Translations under genes and position numbers: made by a program
Part shown: piece after piece, positions 39,193 through 45,700 of the stretch
Numbering within the stretch: the first letter of the stretch is position 1
Layout of the letters: the number at the start of each line of letters is the position of its first letter
Assembly (NCBI GenBank): GCA_903891415.1
Contig: CAITEH010000050.1
Location: 1 to 45,700 of the forward strand
Source: Candidatus Firestoneibacteriota bacterium
GTDB lineage: Bacteria > Oederibacteriota > D2-FULL-39-29
DNA: 45,700 nt
Reading direction: 5' to 3'
Notes under the pieces: model-generated
Seen by the model: only the letters and a program-made list of their open reading frames with translations
The model's database searches: none
Told to the model about the DNA's origin: nothing

Positions 39193-41919
39193 TTATTTTT
39201 TCCTGCCTATCTTCTGTTCCGCTTCGCCTGCAAGCGTAAAGAGTTTTTCCGCCTGTTCCTGCCAGCCGGAACCCAGAAAATAGTTATGCCCTGCCACACC
39301 CGCGCCCCAGCGCCACATATTAAAAGCCCCAAAGGCGCTGTTGATCTCAAAATTACTTAAGGCTTTCCACATGTTCAGCAAACGTTCATCCAGTGCCGCC
39401 TGGCAGCGCTTTGCAAGGTCAGTGCCCATTCTGGCTTTTGAACTGCCGTCCATAAGCGCGTTTTCAAGATAGATCCTGGCTTCGGACGCTTCCACACCTT
39501 CAATAAGAGCCATAAGCCGGTTGGTGGCCTCAGGCCCGGAAGCTCCCGGTGCCAGTACCGGGTTACAGAGGATAAGAGAAATAGAGGTACCGCCCCAGCT
39601 CCCTTCTTTGTATTTCGCGTGCATAAAATCAACCCTGCGGCCGCTCCCGTCTTTTACCGCTTTCCAGTAATCGGCGCCTATCCTGCCGATGCCTCTAAGC
39701 TCGCTGGTTATTCCCGTTTCCGGGAAAAAATACCACCGGCTCGCGGGGTAACTATCAAGCCCCGTGTTGCGCTCAAACACCGCATCCAGGTTTTTTCTGT
39801 TCCAGCCGTGCAGGCTTTCCACAACAGGTTCATCTTTCTGATTGGTCTGCTTGCAGCCGTCGGCGAACCTGTAACCGCCCCAGACCGTCGCGTTATACCC
39901 TACCTCCGCGATATTTTGAAGTTTGGTAAAAAGGCCGTGCCCCTGCTGTACCCAGGGTATTTTCGGCGCGATGTCAAAGAAGAACTTGACATCCTCCGCG
40001 GGAGGCAGGGCGTCGCAGAACATTCCGAACATCAGCGTCTTTTCCAGGCCGCGTTTCTTAAGCCGGGCCTGGACCTGCTCAATTAGATCCCTCCAAAGAG
40101 TTTTGCTGTACGCGTCGCTCAAGGGGGGTAATTTTCCCAGCTCCGTTTTTCCGGTAGCGGTGTCTAAAAAAGTCACCTGGGGATACCCCAGGCTGGCAAA
40201 ATCTTCAAATCTTTTTTGCATGGTGGAGCGCATATAGACTTCCCAGACCTGCAGTACGACCAGTTTGGGTTTGCCCAGCTTTTTTTGCGCCAGATCCAGG
40301 TATTTTTCCATAATGGAAAAATCCCATTCATATTTGTTCCTGCCTTTATTGATCCAGCGGATCATGGATTCAGAATTTCCGAGATTGGTGTGGGCAATAG
40401 CGGGTATATAAAGGGTGCGGCTGCCGGTCCCGCTCATAAGTTCAAAGGAACTGCTTATCATTTCGAAATGCCGGTCCGACCAGAGCGGGATCTTGTATTC
40501 CTCGGCCAGGGTATCGGGAGATTCTATAAGATCCACCCAGGTCCGGTAATCCTGCTGGTCCGGAAGGGTAAAAGCCAGGACCTTGAGTTCAACAGGTACT
40601 ATAATATCCTTTTCACCTTCGATACTTATGGTCAGGCCGCCCGCGTAGAGCCCGGGCGCGGCTTCTTTGGGTATCTTAACGGTTACCCAGACCGGCGCGA
40701 CCGCTCCGGCGGGGGACCTTCCCGCTGCTTTTCCCAGAGGATATTCTTTCAGAGGAGAACTGCTCAGGCACCCCATAAGGGCCGTTGAGCTGAGATAGGG
40801 ATGGGGTTGGGCATGATAGGTCTGATTGACCAATATTTCCTGCCCCCAGGGTACGCCGTAACGGACCGTCAGAGCCGTTGCCGGAATTACCGCCGGCCCT
40901 TTAAGCTCGGACGCAACCGCAGAAAGGCCTTTGAGAGAGCCGGTCGAGCCGGCAAGCACCTTGCCGGAGAATATTCCATTACGCGGGCCTGTTATCTTTA
41001 CCGGCCTTAGCGGTTCCGCGGGATTCCCGAAATCACGGTCATAATCTCCCGCCAGGATATCCGCGTTCCAAACCTGCAGCCCTTTTGGCCGGCCGGGATT
41101 TGGGATCACTCCCGTTTCTGCCGGGGCGGTCAATTCCAATTTTAACATGCGGCAGGTAGCCCAGAGGAACTCGTAAGTATAACCACCGGGCATATTGGGT
41201 TCTGCCTTGCTAAAGGTCTTTGCATAAGGAGCGCGTATGACCTCGATACAAAGAACATTGGCGCCTTTCTTTAAAACCCGGGAGGGAATTTTGACAGTTG
41301 CTTCTCTCACCCAAAGAGCCATGCGCCTTATTGATTCCGCATTACTGCCGATCGCTTTTCCGTTAACTTTTGCGCCGGCCGGGCCCAGGCAGGCCCCGTT
41401 ATCGGTGACAAAGGCCTCTTCAGGATAATTCTCCGCGAAAACCGGTGCTTTGGGGTCGTTCCTCTTATCTTTGGCTATATTATTTCTGCCGACCTCTTCC
41501 CCGTTCAGATATACAATAATGCCGCCGCGGTATTGAGCGGCAAGCGTAAGTTCTCCCGCAGTTTCAGGGTCGGCCACGGTAAAAACCCCGCGAAGATAAA
41601 GCCGGTCCAGCATGGAAACATTGGGAGCCAGCGTTACAGGCCCCCGGAGCCAGCCGGAAGCGTCCATTTCAGGCTTGTTCCAGTCCGCCGCTACCTTAGC
41701 CGAAGGAGTATCAGCCCATTTTATTTTTAACGTAACCGGTTTATTTTCCGGGCCCGATTGTATTGCCGGGGGCTTGATCACGCTGAACATCCGCCAGCTG
41801 CTATAGGTATCCAGGAGTACAGTGTCGGCTGCCGCGGGGAAGGTTAAAAGGCAGAACAAGACCGGCAGGGACAGCCGCGCCGGGTTCGTCCGGTTTTTTT
41901 TATGAAGAATACCGCCCAT
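39193..41919 (-). CDS. GH123-like secreted glycoside hydrolase, paralogue 1
   Basis: A 908-aa exported protein from the ATG with GGAGG seven bases upstream (41,919; an earlier ATG at 41,937 would place that site in the frame). Signal peptide in the first 32 residues (SLPVLFCLLTFPAAA). Next a galactose-binding-like jelly roll (LYLRGVFTVADP..., VYLNGEEVGR), a beta domain ending in APVWVTVKIPKEAAPGLYAGGLTI, as in the N-terminal part of GH123 enzymes, and a TIM-barrel-like region (YRTWVDLIESPDTLA..., LVVLQVWEVYM, GMFCDALPPAEDV, PASRWYFFPETG) closing with TNRLMALIEGVEASEAR, the GH123/DUF4091-type ending. Family assignment is by motif, substrate unknown. The next gene upstream is a tandem paralogue, 26 bp away. 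Confidence 0.82.
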   Translation of the reverse strand: MGGILHKKNRTNPARLSLPVLFCLLTFPAAADTVLLDTYSSWRMFSVIKPPAIQSGPENKPVTLKIKWADTPSAKVAADWNKPEMDASGWLRGPVTLAPNVSMLDRLYLRGVFTVADPETAGELTLAAQYRGGIIVYLNGEEVGRNNIAKDKRNDPKAPVFAENYPEEAFVTDNGACLGPAGAKVNGKAIGSNAESIRRMALWVREATVKIPSRVLKKGANVLCIEVIRAPYAKTFSKAEPNMPGGYTYEFLWATCRMLKLELTAPAETGVIPNPGRPKGLQVWNADILAGDYDRDFGNPAEPLRPVKITGPRNGIFSGKVLAGSTGSLKGLSAVASELKGPAVIPATALTVRYGVPWGQEILVNQTYHAQPHPYLSSTALMGCLSSSPLKEYPLGKAAGRSPAGAVAPVWVTVKIPKEAAPGLYAGGLTISIEGEKDIIVPVELKVLAFTLPDQQDYRTWVDLIESPDTLAEEYKIPLWSDRHFEMISSSFELMSGTGSRTLYIPAIAHTNLGNSESMIRWINKGRNKYEWDFSIMEKYLDLAQKKLGKPKLVVLQVWEVYMRSTMQKRFEDFASLGYPQVTFLDTATGKTELGKLPPLSDAYSKTLWRDLIEQVQARLKKRGLEKTLMFGMFCDALPPAEDVKFFFDIAPKIPWVQQGHGLFTKLQNIAEVGYNATVWGGYRFADGCKQTNQKDEPVVESLHGWNRKNLDAVFERNTGLDSYPASRWYFFPETGITSELRGIGRIGADYWKAVKDGSGRRVDFMHAKYKEGSWGGTSISLILCNPVLAPGASGPEATNRLMALIEGVEASEARIYLENALMDGSSKARMGTDLAKRCQAALDERLLNMWKALSNFEINSAFGAFNMWRWGAGVAGHNYFLGSGWQEQAEKLFTLAGEAEQKIGRKK

Positions 41920-41945
41920 AAAATTGCCTCCATTCAAATATTTTG

Positions 41946-44678
41946 CTACTTTTCACCAAGTTTTTGTTCCACTTCGCCCGCCAGCAAAAAGAGTTTTTCC
42001 GCCTGGTCCTGCCAGCCCGAACCCAGGAAATATCTGTGCCCCGAAACTCCGGGAGACCAGCGCCAGCCGGCGGCATTGGCATAACCGGGCCCGTTAAGCT
42101 GCAAATTACTTAAGGAGCGCCACATCGTCAAAAGGCGTTCATCGAGAGCGGCTTCACAACGCGCTGTCAGGTCCGGCCCAATTTTATTTTTATCGAACAT
42201 CAGTGCTTTTTCAATAACTACCCTGGCTTCACAGGCTTCAACACCTTCCATAAGGGCTATCAGGCGGTTGGTTGCCTCAGGGCCGTCTTTTCCGGGAGCC
42301 AGCACCGGATTGCAGAGATTAAGCGATATAGAGGTGCCGCCCCAGCAGCCCTCTTTATACCGGTCATGCACATAGCCGGAACGGCGGTCGTTCTTATCTT
42401 TAACCGCCTTCCAGTAATCTGCGCCTATCCTGCCGATACCCCGAAGCTCGCTGGTAATACCCGTCTCCGGAAAGAAATACCACCGGCTGGCAGGGTATGT
42501 GTCCAGCCCCACATTGCGTTCAAAAACAGCATCCAGCCTTTTCCTGTTCCAGCCATGCAGGCTTTCCGTGACCGGCGCGTCTTTTTGATTGGTCTGTTTA
42601 CAGCCATCGCCAAAACGGAAACCGCCCCAGACCGTAGCGTTATAACCTACTTCTGCGATATCGTGGATCTTTGTAAATAGGCCGTGTCCCTGTTGAAACC
42701 AGGGCAGCTCCGGCGCAATTTCAAGAAAGAATTTTACATCTTCTTTTTCAGGTATGGCATCGCAGAACATTCCTAGCATAAGCGTTTTTTCCAGGCCGCG
42801 CTTTTTCAGGCGTTCCTGAACCTGGGTGATAAGCTCCTTCCAAACTGCCTTACTTTCCGGGTCGGAAAGAGGGGGCAGTTTGCCAAACTGGGCCCTCTTC
42901 GAAACAGGATCAAAAAAAGTCACTTCCGGAATGCCCAGGCTTACAAAATCTTCAAATCTTTTCTGCATCGCCTGGCGCATATAAACTTCCCAGACCTGCA
43001 GGACCACTATCTTCGGCTCCCCCATATTTTTTTGCGCCAGGTCAAGATATTTATCCATTATAGAGAAATCCCATTCGAACTTATTTTTTCCTTTCTTTAT
43101 CCAGCGGATCATGGACTCTTCATTGCCCAGATTGGTATGCGCGACCGCCGGAATATAGACTATCCGGGCTCCCGCCGCGCCTATGAGCCTGAAAGATTCC
43201 GCGATCATAGCCAGATGTTTTTCCGACCAGAGCGGTACTTTATATTCCAGCGCCAGAGTATCCGGAGACTGTATCAGGTCCACCCAGGTCCTGTAATTCT
43301 GCTGGTCCGGGAGGGTATAGGGAAGGACTTTGAGTTCAACGGCCGCCGGCACATCCTTGTCCCCGGAGGTTTTTATTGTCAGGCCCCCGGTATAAATACC
43401 GGCCGGCGCGTCTTTGGGAATAGACACTGTGATCCAGATCGGCGCGACCGCCCCGGCAGGGGAATCCGCATTCGCTTTTCCCAGAGGATATTCTTTCAGG
43501 GGATTATTGCTTAAAGAAGCCAGAAGCGTTCCCGCCGCGGTATAGACCGGGCGCGGCTGGTAATACGTAGCGTCCCTGTTACTTTCGCTGCCCCAGGGCA
43601 CGCCGTAACGTATTTTTACCGCCGCAGCAGGAATATCAACGGGCCCTTTAAGCCCTCCCGCCTTTACGGTAAGGCCCTGTATCGGTTTGGTAGAACCCGT
43701 GTTCAGCTTGCCTGAAAAAATACCGTTACGGGGGCCGGTTATCTTTACCGGCCTTAAAGGTTCAGCCTGGCTGCCAAAATCAAGGTCGGTGTCGCCGGCC
43801 ATTATATCCGCGTTCCAAACCTGGAAACTCTGCGGCCTTGCGGTATTTGGGATCAGCCCCGAAGAACCCGCGGCCGTCAGTTCCAGTTTAAGCATTTCAC
43901 AGGTCGCCCACATAAATTCATGGGGAAAACTATTGACGCGTTTTGTCATCTTGACCTTGTTGAACGTGTTATCAAATCCCGCGCGTATAACTTCTATTCC
44001 CAGGACATTTATGCCTTTTTTCAGGGCTTTGGCGGGTATTTTAATATTAGCGCGCCTGACCCAGAGTTCCATGCGTTTTTTTGATTCCGGAGATAACGGC
44101 GCACCGTTAGGCCTGCCTTCCAGATAGGCGCCTTCCGGGCCCAGATACATCCCTTTTTCCGTTACAAAGGCCTCAGGGGGATATTTTTCGGCAAGAACAG
44201 GTTCCTTCTGCCCGTCTTTCACGTCTTTGCCCACATTGGCCCGGCCAACCTCTTCACCGTTCAAATAAACAATTATTCCGCCGTGATATTCCGCGGTGAG
44301 TGTCAGTGTTCCGACACTGCCCGGGCTGGTTACCGTAAATTTTCCGCGCAGGTAAAGCCGTTCCAGCATGGCCGTCTCGGGAGAAACAGTTACCGGGCCG
44401 CGCAGCCAGCCGGAATCATCAATTTCTGCTTTGTTCCAGTCCGCAGGCGCGGGCGCTGAATCTGAATCCAGCCACCTTATTTTTACTTTAACGGGTTCAA
44501 TTTCTGTTCCGTCCTGTATGACCGGAGGTTTTATAATGCTGAAAATGCGCCAGTTGCTATAGGTGCCAAGAATTGGAGTACCAGCGGCCCCCGCCGCGGC
44601 AGGCAGTAAAAAACAGGCAAAGGAAACAGCCAAAAACAGGGACAAGGACCTTGAAATCTTGTTTTCAATTCCCGCCAT
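41946..44678 (-). CDS. GH123-like secreted glycoside hydrolase, paralogue 2
   Basis: A 910-aa exported protein with signal peptide about 1-33 (SLFLAVSFACFLLPAAAGAAG) and the same domain order as its downstream neighbour, aligned end to end with long shared blocks (KPPxIQxG, LRPVKITGPRNGIFSGK, LPDQQxYRTWVDLIxSPDTLA, QVWEVYMR, FFPETGITSELRGIGRIG). By eye well over half of the positions are identical, so the pair arose by tandem duplication. Both keep the same acidic and aromatic residues in the barrel, which argues that both are active. AGGAGG lies nine bases before the ATG. A possible promoter lies about 110 bp upstream. Confidence 0.82.
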   Translation of the reverse strand: MAGIENKISRSLSLFLAVSFACFLLPAAAGAAGTPILGTYSNWRIFSIIKPPVIQDGTEIEPVKVKIRWLDSDSAPAPADWNKAEIDDSGWLRGPVTVSPETAMLERLYLRGKFTVTSPGSVGTLTLTAEYHGGIIVYLNGEEVGRANVGKDVKDGQKEPVLAEKYPPEAFVTEKGMYLGPEGAYLEGRPNGAPLSPESKKRMELWVRRANIKIPAKALKKGINVLGIEVIRAGFDNTFNKVKMTKRVNSFPHEFMWATCEMLKLELTAAGSSGLIPNTARPQSFQVWNADIMAGDTDLDFGSQAEPLRPVKITGPRNGIFSGKLNTGSTKPIQGLTVKAGGLKGPVDIPAAAVKIRYGVPWGSESNRDATYYQPRPVYTAAGTLLASLSNNPLKEYPLGKANADSPAGAVAPIWITVSIPKDAPAGIYTGGLTIKTSGDKDVPAAVELKVLPYTLPDQQNYRTWVDLIQSPDTLALEYKVPLWSEKHLAMIAESFRLIGAAGARIVYIPAVAHTNLGNEESMIRWIKKGKNKFEWDFSIMDKYLDLAQKNMGEPKIVVLQVWEVYMRQAMQKRFEDFVSLGIPEVTFFDPVSKRAQFGKLPPLSDPESKAVWKELITQVQERLKKRGLEKTLMLGMFCDAIPEKEDVKFFLEIAPELPWFQQGHGLFTKIHDIAEVGYNATVWGGFRFGDGCKQTNQKDAPVTESLHGWNRKRLDAVFERNVGLDTYPASRWYFFPETGITSELRGIGRIGADYWKAVKDKNDRRSGYVHDRYKEGCWGGTSISLNLCNPVLAPGKDGPEATNRLIALMEGVEACEARVVIEKALMFDKNKIGPDLTARCEAALDERLLTMWRSLSNLQLNGPGYANAAGWRWSPGVSGHRYFLGSGWQDQAEKLFLLAGEVEQKLGEK

Positions 44679-44788
44679 GATAAGGAACCTCCTAAAAATC
44701 TAAAAAACCCTATATCTGCCGGTTAAGGACAGGTATTGAGTTCTAAATTACCATACAGAGAATATGCGCCCGCTGTTTATGCCGTATT

Positions 44789-44817
44789 ATTTTAACATTA
44801 AAAGCACCGAATCTAAA
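44789..44817 (-). promoter_or_regulatory. Possible promoter of the GH123-like gene pair and downstream cluster
   Basis: Minus strand: -35 TTTAGA (44,812-44,817), 17-bp spacer, -10 TAAAAT (44,789-44,794). The match is moderate and the leader would be long (about 105 nt), so this is tentative. Confidence 0.35.
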
Positions 44818-44897
44818 CGGTTTTTTTTCCTTAAAAATACATTATTTTATCCGTTTTTTCCCACGCGGGCCGCTCCGCGCTATTATTAATGAAAGCA

Positions 44898-44925
44898 GCC
44901 GGTAAGCGTATTAATACTTACCGGC
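44898..44925 (-). terminator. Hairpin downstream of the small secreted protein
   Basis: GCCGGTAAG (44,898-44,906) and CTTACCGGC (44,917-44,925) form a perfect 9-bp stem with a 10-base loop, 33 bp past the stop at 44,958. The T tract that follows on the minus strand is weak (TGCTTTCATT). A second small hairpin, CGCGG/CCGCG, lies near 44,865-44,880. Confidence 0.5.
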
Positions 44926-44957
44926 GCCTTTATAGTCCCCAAAAATACTTAATTTTA

Positions 44958-45623
44958 TTACTTTGCCGCATCCTTAAGATCTATCTCAAGATCATCAAAA
45001 TAGAACTTTTCGTTCTTTGCACCTAGATCCTCCCCTCCGCCAAAACATACGCCGTTAGCGCCTTTCTTGAAGAACTCTTTTTTCATGTCAACTTCCAGGG
45101 AGGCCTTATCTTCATCCGCCACGATGCTCAAGTTCTTGTCATCAGGAAAGCTGAAAGTAAATTTTCTCCAGCCGGCCTCAGGGCGTTTAATGGCCGAGTG
45201 CCACTTGTCATACCACTGGTTTTCCGCGGTAAAACAGAGAGCATAATCAAGGGGTTTAATATTTTTACTCCAGCACGGAAAAAGAACAACCTTATCATCA
45301 TCGCTGTTTATAAGCCCGAAATACGGGCCTTTCCAGGCCTTGTTCGGAGTGCTGGTTTTATTGTTGATACAACTGTCATAGACCCATATTACCGCGGAGC
45401 CGTATTTATTTTCGGAACCAAATCTCAGTACCGCGGTCGCTTTAGCCGGAACATAGAGCGCGCTTTCTCCGCCGTGCTTCTGGTCCGCCGCCAGTACCGC
45501 GTCCCCTTCAATTTCCATTTTTTTCAGCACCGCCTTATCCTCGAAACCCTGCGTGATCTTTTCCGCGAAGACCGAGGCCGAGATACCTGCCGCTGCCACC
45601 AGAAGCAATATTTTTTTATACAT
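44958..45623 (-). CDS. Small secreted jelly-roll-like protein, unknown function
   Basis: A 221-aa exported protein with signal peptide 1-20 (ILLLVAAAGISASVFA). The mature part opens ITQGFEDKAVLKKMEIEGDAV and contains GGESALYVPA, the strand-rich WVYDSCINN, GWRKFTFSFPD and ends FYFDDLEIDL; this order (GFED ... ALxV ... W.kftf ... YFDDIEI) is common in concanavalin- or CBM-like beta-sandwich domains of secreted carbohydrate-active proteins. No catalytic residues can be assigned. AAAGGAGG stands just before the ATG. It follows, by 23 bp, the end of another gene that runs off the window. Confidence 0.78.
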   Translation of the reverse strand: MYKKILLLVAAAGISASVFAEKITQGFEDKAVLKKMEIEGDAVLAADQKHGGESALYVPAKATAVLRFGSENKYGSAVIWVYDSCINNKTSTPNKAWKGPYFGLINSDDDKVVLFPCWSKNIKPLDYALCFTAENQWYDKWHSAIKRPEAGWRKFTFSFPDDKNLSIVADEDKASLEVDMKKEFFKKGANGVCFGGGEDLGAKNEKFYFDDLEIDLKDAAK

Positions 45624-45646
45624 TTTTTCCTCCTTTGCTGCTTTTT

Positions 45647-45700
45647 TTATTCCAGAGTATAAATATGCACCGCGTGTTCGGTAAAATTATCCGAGAAGCC
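45647..45700 (-). CDS. C-terminal fragment of a gene cut by the window end
   Basis: The last 17 codons of a minus-strand frame (GFSDNFTEHAVHIYTLE) and a TAA at 45,647-45,649. Endings of the type F-x-D-x-F-x-x-x-A-V-H-I-Y are frequent at the C terminus of bacterial glycoside hydrolases, so another carbohydrate-active enzyme is plausible. It is 23 bp upstream of the small secreted protein. Confidence 0.5.
   Translation of the reverse strand, partial: GFSDNFTEHAVHIYTLE

Overview
The window looks like a piece of an uncultured, Gram-negative-type bacterium of a candidate phylum (Omnitrophota, Firestonebacteria, Elusimicrobia or the PVC neighbourhood are the best guesses by gene style). The grounds are indirect: a two-subunit bacterial glycyl-tRNA synthetase, a type II dehydroquinase, a WecA-like sugar-phosphate transferase with an O-antigen ligase, many secreted proteins carrying Ig-like, PQQ-propeller and FG-GAP repeats, GH172- and GH123-like hydrolases, a bacterial EMC3/TMCO1-like membrane protein, and intergenic DNA full of short hairpin repeats. 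No phylogeny could be run, so the phylum is an inference.

Layout. 1-2,270: the 3' end of an unknown gene, a gene-free stretch with an 84-bp direct repeat, then ndk-fba behind a good promoter and ending in a strong terminator. 2,281-2,940: a RAYT (Y1 transposase-like) gene bracketed by its palindromic REP units. 2,985-5,919: glyQ-glyS on the minus strand. 6,068-8,351: a membrane-anchored Ig-like protein and a divergent small anchored protein. 8,366-14,298: rnr, tRNA-Leu(CAG), a HAMP-GAF-GGDEF diguanylate cyclase, xylulokinase and tRNA-His(GTG), all minus strand. 14,426-17,465: an anchored metallo-beta-lactamase-fold protein, a GH172 enzyme, and a HepT/MntA (HEPN/MNT) toxin-antitoxin pair whose toxin is frameshifted. 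17,556-26,521: a long minus-strand run from a promoter in front of scpB through two PilZ-cNMP fusion proteins and pheA, then, past a repeat-rich gap, aroQ, a double O-antigen ligase with TPRs, a family 2 glycosyltransferase and a WecA-like transferase. 26,533-45,700: a minus-strand cluster dominated by secreted or membrane proteins: the end of an unknown upstream gene, a small secreted jelly-roll-like protein, two tandem paralogous 908-910 aa GH123-like hydrolases, an FG-GAP protein, a membrane-anchored PQQ-propeller protein, a phosphohistidine dikinase of rifampicin-phosphotransferase layout, an EMC3/TMCO1-like insertase homologue, a purple-acid-phosphatase-like phosphoesterase, a secreted unknown and a CocE-type serine hydrolase.

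How it fits together. The 17.5-26.5 kb block links envelope polysaccharide assembly (WecA-like priming, glycosyl transfer, polymerase/ligase) with aromatic synthesis, chromosome segregation (ScpB) and two predicted c-di-GMP/cyclic-nucleotide sensors; a diguanylate cyclase that could make the ligand lies at 10.9-12.6 kb. The 26-45 kb block looks like an export and glycan-processing cluster; its most unusual core is three overlapping genes, PQQ propeller, dikinase and EMC3-like protein, which I regard as the best candidate for an undescribed system. Smaller surprises are the HepT toxin frameshift that separates the catalytic motif from the start codon, two genes (rnr, xylB) whose Shine-Dalgarno sequences point at AUA/AUU rather than AUG, and at least four families of intergenic hairpin repeats, two of which carry the GTAG foot expected of RAYT-mobilised REPs.
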